Below, piece by piece: positions 19,047-27,515 of a stretch of 64,000 nt of DNA. The notes beneath the pieces were generated by a model. That model was not told where the DNA came from. It did no database searches and saw only the letters and a program-made list of their open reading frames with translations. Made by a program: the position numbers and the translations under genes. Origin of the DNA: Fimbriimonadaceae bacterium (GTDB taxonomy: Bacteria; Armatimonadota; Fimbriimonadia; Fimbriimonadales; Fimbriimonadaceae); contig JADLBH010000033.1 in NCBI GenBank assembly GCA_020847855.1, forward strand, positions 1-64,000, read 5' to 3'. Numbering within the stretch: position 1 is the first letter of the stretch; each line of letters starts with the position of its first letter.

Positions 19047-20176
19047 ACCCAGGGTGGCACCTCCGGGCTCTCGATGCCCAGGAAGCGGAGTGCGGCATAG
19101 CGAACCCTCTGCGAAGCCATCCCGTCTCCGTAGGGGTTGGTCGCTTGCGCCATGTGGCCGAGCGCGGCCGGATCTGCCAAAAGGCTCCGAGCGGACGAAT
19201 AGACGCTCTCTTCCTTGGTTCCAACGAGCCTCGCGGTGCCAGCCTCGACTCCCTCGGGCCGCTCGGTCGTGTCTCGGAGCACCAAGACGGGAACCCCAAA
19301 CGCCGGAGCCTCTTCTTGAACCCCGCCCGAATCCGTGAGGATGAGGGCAGACCGTCGCATGAGCTGGACGAAGTCCACATAGTCCGGAGGTTCGACAAGC
19401 GTGCAGCGAGGCTTTCCCTCGAGAACGGACTGCAACGCTGTGCGCACGGCCGGGTTTCGGTGCATGGGCACGACGAGCAGGACGTCCTCGAACTCCTCCA
19501 CCAAGCGGAGGGCTGCACGAGCCACCTCGAGTTGAGGCTCGCCCCAGTTCTCGCGCCGGTGCGTCGTGAGCAAGAGCACGCGGCCCGGGTGGTCAGCATA
19601 TGGCAGACCATGCCCCTGCCTCGCAACCGCCTGCACCGCATCAATGCCCGTGTTGCCCGTGACCATCACCGAATCCGGGGCGGCACCTTCTGCCAGGAGG
19701 TTGTCGGCGGCCAATCGGGTCGGCGCAAAGTGCAACCGGGCAAAGAGACCGAGCGCCCTTCGATTGAACTCCTCGGGGAAGGGGGACCAGATGGAAGGCG
19801 TGCGAAGTCCCGCCTCGATGTGTCCGAACGGCACTTGACGGTAGAACGCGGCGAGCCCAGCACAGTAGGTCGTGGTCGTGTCCCCTTGCGCGAGCACAAG
19901 GTCGGGGGCTCGATCCGCAATCACCTGGTCCAACCCTTCCAAGGCTCGAGACGTCACGGATGCGAGCGTCTGTCCATGGTGCATCAAGCCGAGGTCCACG
20001 TCCGCCTCGAGCCCGAACGCGCCCAGGGCTTGGTCGAGCATCTCGCGGTGCTGCCCGGTCGAGACGAGCACGGTGTCAATCTGGCCTGCGAACCTTTGGA
20101 ACTCTTGCACCACGGCAGCCGATTTGATCGCGTCCGGCCTGGTCCCGACCACAAAGAGCGCAGTCGGTCTAGCCAT
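19043..20176 (-). CDS. wecB: UDP-N-acetylglucosamine 2-epimerase
   Basis: A 377-residue non-hydrolysing epimerase converting UDP-GlcNAc to UDP-ManNAc. Motifs: VVGTRPDAIK near the N terminus, STGQHREMLDQAL, LVLAQGDTTTTYCAGLAAF, HIEAGLRT, FPEEFNRR, VTGNTGIDAV, LLLTTHRRENWG, and LTDSGGVQEEAPAFGVPVLVLRDTTERPEG. Length is normal. It overlaps the upstream transferase by 8 nt and the downstream uppP by 4 nt, so the three are translationally coupled. UDP-ManNAc is typically used for surface polysaccharide. Confidence 0.95.
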   Translation of the reverse strand: MARPTALFVVGTRPDAIKSAAVVQEFQRFAGQIDTVLVSTGQHREMLDQALGAFGLEADVDLGLMHHGQTLASVTSRALEGLDQVIADRAPDLVLAQGDTTTTYCAGLAAFYRQVPFGHIEAGLRTPSIWSPFPEEFNRRALGLFARLHFAPTRLAADNLLAEGAAPDSVMVTGNTGIDAVQAVARQGHGLPYADHPGRVLLLTTHRRENWGEPQLEVARAALRLVEEFEDVLLVVPMHRNPAVRTALQSVLEGKPRCTLVEPPDYVDFVQLMRRSALILTDSGGVQEEAPAFGVPVLVLRDTTERPEGVEAGTARLVGTKEESVYSSARSLLADPAALGHMAQATNPYGDGMASQRVRYAALRFLGIESPEVPPWV

Positions 20177-21230
20177 TCGTCCGCACGATGGTGACGAGCA
20201 CGCTACACAGGACGAGCGCGAGGAGGTAGAGGATCCAGACGGCTTGGCGTTGATTCAGGCCCTGGCCCAGGAGCACATGGTGGATGTGCCGCTTGTCCGC
20301 CTGGGTCACCGGGTGTCCGCCCAACACACGGCGGACGACGACCACCACCGCATCGAGGAACGGCACACCGAAGACGAGGATGGGGATGAATAGCGCAAGC
20401 GCCGCTGCGGTCTTCAGGGCCCCGACCACGGACAAGGCCGCGAGCATGAACCCGAGCACCTGGGCCCCGCCCGTGCCCATAAAGATCTTGGCCGGGTTGT
20501 AGTTGTAGCGCAAGAAACCGATGCTCGACCCGGCGACGGCGGCAGCAAGGATCGCGACCCTGGGTTGCCCCTCATAGGCGGCAATGATGGATAGGGTCCC
20601 GCCTGCGATGCTTGCGATCCCTGCCGCGAGGCCGTCAATTCCGTCGAGCGTGTCCATGGTCTTGGTGACCACGAAGAGGTAGACGGCCGTGAGGGGCACT
20701 GCCGCCCAGCCGAAGCTCACCCAGTCCTGGCCGGGGCCGATCGGGAGCCCGATCCCACTGATCTGCACCCGGCCCGCCGAGTCGAACAGGAATTGGACAG
20801 CGACACCGGCACCGAGCAGTACCGCCATCTGCACCTTGGCGGAAAGCGGATGGACATCGTCCCTCATCCCCACGACCAGGATTCCCAAGCAAACCGCAAG
20901 GAGTCCGATCAAGTACCACGGGAAGGGTCGGAACGGGTAGGCGAACGGCAGTATTCCCAAGATCGCGACCGCAATGCCGAGGAAGATGGCGAGACCGCCC
21001 CACCGAGGGATCGGCTCCGTGTGGACGCGCCGGTCATCCCTGGTGGGATCGTCTATGGCACCTTTCGAGATCGCAAACCGACGCACAAAGGGGGTCACGA
21101 GCAACGTCACGGCCATCGCCGCCAGCAAGGTGAAGAGCGGATACCGCAAGCCGGTGAACGGGTCGTCCTTGGGAACCAGGGCCAGGAGAGAGCTAGCGAG
21201 CACCGGTCTCCAGCGGCTGGGGCTCCCCAT
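20169..21230 (-). CDS. MraY/WecA-family polyprenyl-phosphate sugar-1-phosphate transferase
   Basis: A polytopic membrane enzyme of up to 353 residues. It transfers a sugar phosphate (probably HexNAc-1-P) to undecaprenyl phosphate, the first membrane step of glycan assembly. Key blocks: AIDDPTRDDRRVHTEPIPRWGGLAIFLG, MDTLDGIDGLAAGI (catalytic DDxDG-like region), RYNYNPAKIFMGTGGAQVLGF, and the C-terminal DKRHIHHVLLGQGLNQRQ cytosolic loop. HIHH is typical of WecA-like rather than MraY enzymes. ATG 21230 overlaps the deaminase gene by 38 nt; GTG 21203 is an alternative start. Confidence 0.9.
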   Translation of the reverse strand: MGSPSRWRPVLASSLLALVPKDDPFTGLRYPLFTLLAAMAVTLLVTPFVRRFAISKGAIDDPTRDDRRVHTEPIPRWGGLAIFLGIAVAILGILPFAYPFRPFPWYLIGLLAVCLGILVVGMRDDVHPLSAKVQMAVLLGAGVAVQFLFDSAGRVQISGIGLPIGPGQDWVSFGWAAVPLTAVYLFVVTKTMDTLDGIDGLAAGIASIAGGTLSIIAAYEGQPRVAILAAAVAGSSIGFLRYNYNPAKIFMGTGGAQVLGFMLAALSVVGALKTAAALALFIPILVFGVPFLDAVVVVVRRVLGGHPVTQADKRHIHHVLLGQGLNQRQAVWILYLLALVLCSVLVTIVRTNG

Positions 21231-21672
21231 CGGCGAAGCGGAGCACGCAGGTCCCCGCTTCTTGGAACAGTTCGAGCGAGAAGGGATCGGGGTAGTCGCC
21301 TTCGAAGATTACGCGCTCGATCCCGGCATTGATCAACATCTTCGCGCAGGTGTTGCAGGGTTGGCACGTGACGTAGATCGTCGAACCCAGGCACGGAATG
21401 CCGATCATGGCCGCTTGTAGGAGGGCGTTCTGCTCGGCGTGGAGCGAGCGGATGCAGTGCCCAGCCCGCAGGCATCCCTGGGGCCATTCGTTCTCGTGGC
21501 CCCCGCTGGGGCAGTGGGAAAGGCCCCGTGGCGCACCGTTATAGCCCGTCGCGAGGATGCGGCGCTCACGTACGATCACGGCCCCGACCAACCGCCTCGG
21601 GCAGGTTGCCCTGGTCGCAACCATGGCTGCGATCTGCATAAAGTAGGCATCCCAACTGGGCCGCTCCCCCAT
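21193..21672 (-). CDS. dCMP/cytidine deaminase-family protein (ComEB type)
   Basis: A 159-residue zinc deaminase, probably deoxycytidylate deaminase supplying dUMP for dTTP synthesis. The zinc site is SLHAEQNALL (His and catalytic Glu) with CQPCNTCAKMLI (two Cys). An extra Cys-rich region (GLSHCPSGGHENEWPQGCLRAGH) is typical of dCMP deaminases and the ComEB family. CATAAT lies 11 nt upstream on this strand. It leads the run deaminase, WecA-like, wecB, uppP, pth. Confidence 0.88.
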   Translation of the reverse strand: MGERPSWDAYFMQIAAMVATRATCPRRLVGAVIVRERRILATGYNGAPRGLSHCPSGGHENEWPQGCLRAGHCIRSLHAEQNALLQAAMIGIPCLGSTIYVTCQPCNTCAKMLINAGIERVIFEGDYPDPFSLELFQEAGTCVLRFADGEPQPLETGAR

Positions 21673-21690
21673 TTGCTACGGACATTATGG

Positions 21691-21721
21691 GAGAAGCCCG
21701 GCACTGAACACCGGGCTTCTC
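21691..21721 (-). terminator. Hairpin downstream of the lysyl oxidase gene
   Basis: GAGAAGCCCGG, loop of 9 nt, CCGGGCTTCTC: an 11-bp perfect stem between the lysyl oxidase stop (21746) and the deaminase gene. It probably ends the minus-strand lysyl oxidase transcript. The -10 of the deaminase gene overlaps its leftward flank. Confidence 0.55.
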
Positions 21722-21745
21722 AGGGTCGGGCGGCTCCCTGCGCCG

Positions 21746-23323
21746 CTAACCGCCCGCGAGGCGGTACATCTCCTTGACATCGGCCATGTCCACGTCCTTG
21801 TCATGGTCAATGTCGCAGATGTGCCCCCAAGCCTCCGGCATCTCCATTCCCTTGCGAACGTAGCGCTCGACGGTACGCGCCTCACCCAGGGTGACCCGGC
21901 CGTCGAAGTCAATGTCACCGGGGTAATAGATCACGACCTTGCGATCGAGCCACTCGTCCGAGAACGAGCCCGTACCAAACGAACGCAACATCAAGTGCCA
22001 CTCTCCCACGGCGAACTGAACCGTGTTGACGTTCGCAGCCCGAATGTGGCCCGGCATGTGCTCGTAGCCGTCCACGACGACCGCATCACCAGGGTCGGTG
22101 GTCCGGCTTCGGTAGATGGATGCCGTCTGCACCGCAGGTGATCCTTCGATCGGCTTCCAAGCGACCGGGATGAAATCGTGCGCCTTTTCGATGTAGGTCG
22201 TATCGCCGTGGTCGTTCCCACCGCCACCGTCGAACCTTTGGCGAGGAGGCACCGGGCCTGCCGGCTCGATCGTGAGCCAGTAGTTCGGGTTCGAAGTGTT
22301 TCCGGACCGAAGTACGCGCACATAGTACGTTCCACCTGTGAGCCCGCTCAGGGAGATCTCCTCCCAGTTGTAGCTCTCGGCGGAACTGCGCAGTTGCGTT
22401 CCGGCAGCGTTGAAAAGCTGCATGCTGAACGACCCTTGTCTGAGCCACGGCGACTCGGCGCGGACGAAGTCCCCATCCCCGCCTGGCTTGTCCAGCTTGA
22501 AGCTAAACCAGTCCTCGGCGTCCGTCACCGAGAGGTCGCGGATCGTCCGGCGCTGATAGACCGTGCCCAGATTGGGAGAGTTTTGTCCGCCCACCGGCTT
22601 CGACTTGACCTCGTTCAGAGAATTGTTTGTCTCGTAGGCGTCGGGCTGGGCGGCCGGCGGGTTGCCGACCCCGACCGGGATGCGAACTCGGTTGTTCGTT
22701 TCGTTCGACTCGAGCACTTGGCCGTTGGGATCAATGTCGCCTTCCAGCCAGTAGACGCCATCGGGAACGCCCGTGAGCTCGATGTATTGGCCCGGTAGCG
22801 AGGATCCGTAGACGTCGGCCCAACCGGGCCGGAGACCTTGGATCTGTCCGCAGCTGCCGTAATCGGGCGGGGTGTTGTGCCCAGGTAGGAACGGGTTCTC
22901 GCCAATGATCTCGAGAATGCAGAAGCTTGTCTTGGATCCTACCGCGATAATATCGCCGACCGTCCCGGCGGGAGTCATGTTCCGCAGCCGAAACGCGGTC
23001 CAATCCTCGAAGTGGATGTGCCCGTGCGTCGGGTGAAAGATGAACCAGCCTGCCTCACGGTCATACCACGAGTTGTCCGACCGGAACACTCGCTGATAGA
23101 CTCGTTGGAGGTTTCCGACGACCTCGCCGCCACGCATTTCGAGCCGGCCTTCGCCGGGGTTGTAGGACGCCGTCGAGAACCGGAGGGCCCTGGTGCCCGG
23201 CGGGAGCTCAGAGTTCGTCGTGGTCACATAGGCTGAGGCTAGGTACCGGGGAAGGAGGGTGATATCGGGAAGCAGGTCGCGAACCTGGGCTACGACCGCT
23301 GTTGCAGCGAGGGTTACAAACAT
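21746..23323 (-). CDS. Secreted lysyl oxidase-like protein with PPC and dockerin modules
   Basis: A 525-residue modular secreted protein. Signal peptide MFVTLAATAVVA; lysyl-oxidase-like domain at about 13-200 with the copper-binding motif HPTHGHIHFEDW, GSKTSFCIL and a conserved GLRPGWADVYGSSLPGQYIELTGVPDGVYWLEGDIDP ending. A bacterial pre-peptidase C-terminal (PPC) domain follows (DAEDWFSFKLDKPGG to YYVRVLRSGN), then a linker domain, then two dockerin-type EF-hand-like repeats (DIDFDGRVTLGEARTVERYV and DIDHDKDVDMADVKEMYRL). Lysyl oxidases oxidise peptidyl lysine to aldehyde for crosslinking. GTG 23344 is an alternative start. Confidence 0.85.
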   Translation of the reverse strand: MFVTLAATAVVAQVRDLLPDITLLPRYLASAYVTTTNSELPPGTRALRFSTASYNPGEGRLEMRGGEVVGNLQRVYQRVFRSDNSWYDREAGWFIFHPTHGHIHFEDWTAFRLRNMTPAGTVGDIIAVGSKTSFCILEIIGENPFLPGHNTPPDYGSCGQIQGLRPGWADVYGSSLPGQYIELTGVPDGVYWLEGDIDPNGQVLESNETNNRVRIPVGVGNPPAAQPDAYETNNSLNEVKSKPVGGQNSPNLGTVYQRRTIRDLSVTDAEDWFSFKLDKPGGDGDFVRAESPWLRQGSFSMQLFNAAGTQLRSSAESYNWEEISLSGLTGGTYYVRVLRSGNTSNPNYWLTIEPAGPVPPRQRFDGGGGNDHGDTTYIEKAHDFIPVAWKPIEGSPAVQTASIYRSRTTDPGDAVVVDGYEHMPGHIRAANVNTVQFAVGEWHLMLRSFGTGSFSDEWLDRKVVIYYPGDIDFDGRVTLGEARTVERYVRKGMEMPEAWGHICDIDHDKDVDMADVKEMYRLAGG

Positions 23324-23386
23324 GGCTGGTGCACCTTCTGGCACACTAGTTTGCTCGATTTTCCGCTGACTTGCTCCCGTTGCGCC

Positions 23387-24010
23387 CTAACCCCGGTATT
23401 TTGACCAGGTTGTGACGCTCGCTTTCGTGATCTGCACGGCCTTTTCCGGAACGACCGTACCGTTTCGGTCGGTCACGGGCGTGGCGACCACCTTGTCCAC
23501 CACGTCCATCCCTTCCACCACGATCCCGAACGCAGTGTACTGGCCATCCAGGTGGGCGGAGGTTTGGTCCATGATGAAGAACTGGCACCCTGCCGAGTTA
23601 GGGTTCGACGACCGGGCCATGCTCAGAATCCCCCTCGTGTGCTTCGTATCGTTGAACTCGGCATCCACGGCATAGCCGGGGTTGCCCGTCCCCCAGGCAG
23701 AAGCTTTGTCCAATTCCTTGGAGTTCGGATCCCCGCCCTGGATCATGAAGCCCTTGATCACGCGGTGGAACCGGGTCCCGTCGTAAAAGCCTTCCTTCGC
23801 CAGCTTCTTGAAGTTCTCCACGTGGTTCGGGGCCTTGTCGGGAAAGAACGAGATCGCGATTCTTCCTTCCGTGGTCTCCAGGACGACGATCTCGTCCTGG
23901 GGGGAGGGGAGCTTGGCTCCGGGGGCAGCGGTAGCAGGGAGTTGGTTTTCTTGCATTGCGGGACTCGTGGGCTGGGGCAGGAGGGTCGCGAGAAGGGTTG
24001 CGGCAAGCAT
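23387..24010 (-). CDS. Exported cyclophilin-type peptidyl-prolyl isomerase
   Basis: A 207-residue cyclophilin catalysing cis-trans proline isomerisation. N-terminal hydrophobic signal (MLAATLLATLLPQPTSPA), low-complexity linker, then the cyclophilin domain: FHRVIKGFMIQGGDPN (catalytic Arg in FHRV), NSAGCQFFIMDQTSAHLDGQYTAFGIVVEGMDVVDKV. It lies 8 nt downstream of a second cyclophilin gene and is probably co-transcribed with it. Confidence 0.92.
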   Translation of the reverse strand: MLAATLLATLLPQPTSPAMQENQLPATAAPGAKLPSPQDEIVVLETTEGRIAISFFPDKAPNHVENFKKLAKEGFYDGTRFHRVIKGFMIQGGDPNSKELDKASAWGTGNPGYAVDAEFNDTKHTRGILSMARSSNPNSAGCQFFIMDQTSAHLDGQYTAFGIVVEGMDVVDKVVATPVTDRNGTVVPEKAVQITKASVTTWSKYRG

Positions 24011-24018
24011 GGCCTACC

Positions 24019-24807
24019 TTACTTCCCCGGCCAGGTGAAGAGCTTGACGCTCTTCAGGATCGCTGGGTTTTGCTCAAGGGGGTTGTCGCGCTCGTCACGC
24101 TTCAGGTTCACGATCTTGTCCACAACGTCCATCCCCGAGACGACTTGACCGAAGGCGGTGTACTGCCCGTCCAAGAAGTCTGCGACGCCTTGGACGATGA
24201 AGAACTGGCTGCTCGCTGAGTTCGGGTCGTCCGACCTCGCCATGCTCAGGATGCCAGGTGTATGCTTGGTGTCGTTGAACTCGGCCTCGACGGTGACCTC
24301 GCTGCCGTTCACGATATTCCCGCCCATTCCGTCGTTTCCTCGGTCCGCGTCCCTGCTGTTCGGGTCGCCCCCCTGGATCATGAAGCCAGGCATGACGCGG
24401 TGGAACTTCGTCCCGTCGTAGAACCCAGCCTTGGCGAGGCTGAGGAAGTTCAGAACGTGCTTCGGTGCCTTTTCCGGGAAGAAGCTCAGAACGATCTTCC
24501 CGAGGTTCGTGTCCAAAACCGCGACCGGGTCGCCCGCTTTGGGAGCCACGTAGTCCTTCGCAGCGGTCTTCGGCTTCCCGTCGCCCCCCATTTCGATCTT
24601 GAGGTCGAGCGCCTGGGCACCCTGGGCGGGTGCGGTTGCCGTGGCTACATCCATGACTGCCTTGGGCTCTTCTTTCGGTGCCCCGTCGGCGGGCGCCTCC
24701 GCCGCAGGCTCTTCGGTCTCACCGACAGTGGCGGGTTCGGTGGGAGTGCAAGCCGCCGCAAAGAGGGCGAGGAGCAAGAGAACGGGCCAGGGCATCGTGC
24801 GCTTCAC
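24019..24807 (-). CDS. Lipoprotein cyclophilin-type peptidyl-prolyl isomerase
   Basis: A 262-residue lipoprotein: signal peptide with lipobox L-F-A-A-A-C20, an acidic Ala/Pro/Glu-rich linker (to about residue 90), then a cyclophilin domain with FHRVMPGFMIQGGDPN and NSASSQFFIVQGVADFLDGQYTAFGQVVSGMDVVDKI. It is a paralogue of the adjacent gene with the same architecture except membrane anchoring, so a tandem duplication is likely. CATAAT lies 15 nt upstream of the ATG. Confidence 0.93.
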   Translation of the reverse strand: MKRTMPWPVLLLLALFAAACTPTEPATVGETEEPAAEAPADGAPKEEPKAVMDVATATAPAQGAQALDLKIEMGGDGKPKTAAKDYVAPKAGDPVAVLDTNLGKIVLSFFPEKAPKHVLNFLSLAKAGFYDGTKFHRVMPGFMIQGGDPNSRDADRGNDGMGGNIVNGSEVTVEAEFNDTKHTPGILSMARSDDPNSASSQFFIVQGVADFLDGQYTAFGQVVSGMDVVDKIVNLKRDERDNPLEQNPAILKSVKLFTWPGK

Positions 24808-24848
24808 AGCGACATTATGCCCCGGCCCGCACGCTAGGACCGGGTTCC

Positions 24849-27437
24849 CTACTGGGGCCCGATCATCCAGCGGACGTGATCCAGCTTACTGTTCCAGACG
24901 ACAACGGTGGGAGTGCTGAAGTCACGGATGAAGAGAACCGCCGCCTCAACCTTGTTCGTGCCTGGCTCAACGAACCGGGTGAGATCGCCGCCAGGCGAGA
25001 CTGTGAAAGCCGCCTTCGTGCCGGTCGCTGCTTGGCTCCCGACAGTCTCCCAGTCGTTGTTGGCATAGTTCCAGTACCGAACCTCGACCGTCGTGGCCGA
25101 GAGGTTCGACTCCGGCTCCACCAGAAGGTCAAGTTTGCTCGGTGCCCCGAACGGCAGCGTCGAGGTTGCGCGGACCCCGGTGGTAGCAATCCCGTTCGCA
25201 TTGAGCTGCAACCCCTTGGCGATCTCCATCTTCGAGTTTTCGCTCCTCAGCAGTTGAGGCACGCCGCCCGAGACGATCGAGCCGGGCCTCCACGGCTGGA
25301 CCGTGGCAGGCGAAACGCTCGGAATACCGCCCGAGACCGCGAGGCCATACCCGGAATCGGTCACTCCGACCGTCTCGGGGTGCCCGTCCTGAGCCAGGAT
25401 CTCGGCCTTGATCGTGATCGTCCACGTCCCGGCCTGAGGGTTGGTCACGTAAACGTTCTGCATGTTGTTCCGCGTGTCCATCGCCCCGCCAGGCGTGGTC
25501 GTGTTCGCGCCACCGGCACCGCTCATGCCGTTGTTCGCCCAATAGGACGTGCCGCCGGGGGAGACGACCTGCATGGAAAGGCGGTTCACCTGGGTCGGGT
25601 TCGCGTTCGCCGCCGCCCAGTAGTCTATGTAAGCCATTGTGGCCCGGAACTCCGGAGTCCCCGCAGGCACGTGGAGCTTGTAGGTTTTCGACTGGAGCTG
25701 GGTGAGCAGCTCGGTCTCGTTCACCCAGAGGATCTGGCCCGACTTCGTGTGCAGGTTCTGGAGGTCCGGCACGCCCCAGCCTTGGACGTTGCGGTTGATG
25801 TCGGTTTGGCCCACCGGATAGAGCCTCGCCGTGTTCACCATGATCGCCTTAGCGAGCGCGGAGCACGAGCGGTTGGCGAACACGGTAGCGCCGAGGGTGC
25901 TGTTCCCGAAGATGCCTTCGTTCCACATGTCGAAGAACAGGCCGCACGCCCCGGCGGTCATGGGAGTCGCGGCACTCGTGCCACCGAACGCTGGCGTGTA
26001 CGCAGTGTTCGATGCCGCGTCTGGACAGAAGATGCTGTCATAGAAGAAGCTCAGCTCAGGCTTGATCCTTCCATCTGCGGCCGGGCCGATGCTCGCGCCG
26101 TTGCTCCACCGGTCGTCGGCGAAGTTCGTGTTGTTGAAGTGGTTCACGGCCCCGACACCAAGGATGTTCTTGCCCCACGCCTGCGGTCGAACCTGGGTGC
26201 TCCCCGCATTGCTCATCGAGTTCAGGATCAAAAGGTCGGTCTTGTAGACGATCTCGTCCATGTACGACGAGATGCTCGTGTACTGGCTTGTTCGGCTGTC
26301 CCCCCAACTGTTGGTCTCCACCACGCAGTTGAAGACGTTCACAGTGTCCTGGGTCAGGGCCAGCCTCGCGGCCCCGTTCCAGTTCACTTGGTATGGGGTC
26401 ACGACGAGATGCGACTCCGGCATCATGCCAGTACCCATGGCGTTCGCGACACCCGCCCCGCCCACGATCCCAGCGGTGGAGGTCCCGTGACTGTCCACCC
26501 CTGGATTGTTCCTGGGCGTGATGTGCCCCACAAAGTCGTTGTGGGTCAATCGGAAACCAGCATCAATATCGTGGGCGTTGACGCCCGAGCCACGAAATCC
26601 GCCATTCGCCTGAACAAAGTTCGCGCCCGAGAGGTTGCGGACGATGTCCATGTCGTTTCCAGGTTGCCCCTTGCGGCCGATCCAAGACACGCCATCCAAG
26701 CCCGCGAGACGGCGAAGTGCCGTCGCGTCTGCCCGCGCGATAAAGAGGGTGCCTGAGTCGCCTGGCGTCACGATCTCCACCCCGACCATCTGCGCCTTGG
26801 CCACGACCTCGGCTTTGAGCTGAGGATCGTCGTTGATCACCTGGACGTCGAGATCGCACGTCCGATAGGTGCCCGCAGCCAACGAGTCCAAGAGCTCGGC
26901 CTCCAAGCGGTATGCATTGTGGAAGGCACCGACCCACCGGACGAACGGCAACGCCCGCACCGCCTGCTCGCTCCCTGGCGGCAGGAGGACGACGTAGGAG
27001 TCGTCTGGCAGATACTGCGTCACCTTGGCGCCTAGGTTCTCGAGCACAGCCCGATACTCGTCGAGCGGCTGGGTCTCGAATTGAACGATCGCAGAACGGG
27101 TGCCTTGTGGTTGCTGGAGATCGTTGGGAACGATGGGCTGGCGCTGGAGCGGGTCGAACTCGGCGAACTTGAGCCGAATCATCCCGCTACTCTCCCGCAC
27201 CGTCGCAGCGTTTCGGCCGTCGAGGGAAACCGCGTACATCTCGGTCCCCGCTTCGCGCCATGTGGCCACCGAAGTCCCTCCGAGCTGGATCGTCTCCAGT
27301 CCAACCACACGCGAACGGGTCCGATGGAACGCTGAGCCCCCATCGAACGCAAGGGTGAAGAATCCGTCGGCCTTCCCGACGTGCGCTTGGGGCACCACCG
27401 AGGAAGCGAGAAGTAACGATGCGAAGCCAAGTGTCAT
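24849..27437 (-). CDS. Secreted subtilisin-family (S8) serine peptidase
   Basis: An 862-residue subtilase. Signal peptide MTLGFASLLLASSVVPQA, a long N-terminal pro-region (to about 260) with an inhibitor-like segment (YRAVLENLGAKVTQYLPDDSYVVLL), then the catalytic domain with D292 (AHDIDAG), H317 (DSHGTSTAGIVGG) and S488 (GGTSAATPMTAG). A C-terminal beta-rich domain follows (about 570-680, a jelly-roll as in related subtilases) plus a final domain lacking motifs. Expected role is extracellular protein degradation. A GATAAT -10 lies 16 nt upstream. Confidence 0.93.
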   Translation of the reverse strand: MTLGFASLLLASSVVPQAHVGKADGFFTLAFDGGSAFHRTRSRVVGLETIQLGGTSVATWREAGTEMYAVSLDGRNAATVRESSGMIRLKFAEFDPLQRQPIVPNDLQQPQGTRSAIVQFETQPLDEYRAVLENLGAKVTQYLPDDSYVVLLPPGSEQAVRALPFVRWVGAFHNAYRLEAELLDSLAAGTYRTCDLDVQVINDDPQLKAEVVAKAQMVGVEIVTPGDSGTLFIARADATALRRLAGLDGVSWIGRKGQPGNDMDIVRNLSGANFVQANGGFRGSGVNAHDIDAGFRLTHNDFVGHITPRNNPGVDSHGTSTAGIVGGAGVANAMGTGMMPESHLVVTPYQVNWNGAARLALTQDTVNVFNCVVETNSWGDSRTSQYTSISSYMDEIVYKTDLLILNSMSNAGSTQVRPQAWGKNILGVGAVNHFNNTNFADDRWSNGASIGPAADGRIKPELSFFYDSIFCPDAASNTAYTPAFGGTSAATPMTAGACGLFFDMWNEGIFGNSTLGATVFANRSCSALAKAIMVNTARLYPVGQTDINRNVQGWGVPDLQNLHTKSGQILWVNETELLTQLQSKTYKLHVPAGTPEFRATMAYIDYWAAANANPTQVNRLSMQVVSPGGTSYWANNGMSGAGGANTTTPGGAMDTRNNMQNVYVTNPQAGTWTITIKAEILAQDGHPETVGVTDSGYGLAVSGGIPSVSPATVQPWRPGSIVSGGVPQLLRSENSKMEIAKGLQLNANGIATTGVRATSTLPFGAPSKLDLLVEPESNLSATTVEVRYWNYANNDWETVGSQAATGTKAAFTVSPGGDLTRFVEPGTNKVEAAVLFIRDFSTPTVVVWNSKLDHVRWMIGPQ

Positions 27438-27515
27438 AGGATCACCGAGGTTGATTATCCCCAGTTCTTCCGATTAGTGTGCCGAACTTCGCGTGATCCT
27501 GGTAAATTTTCGGTG

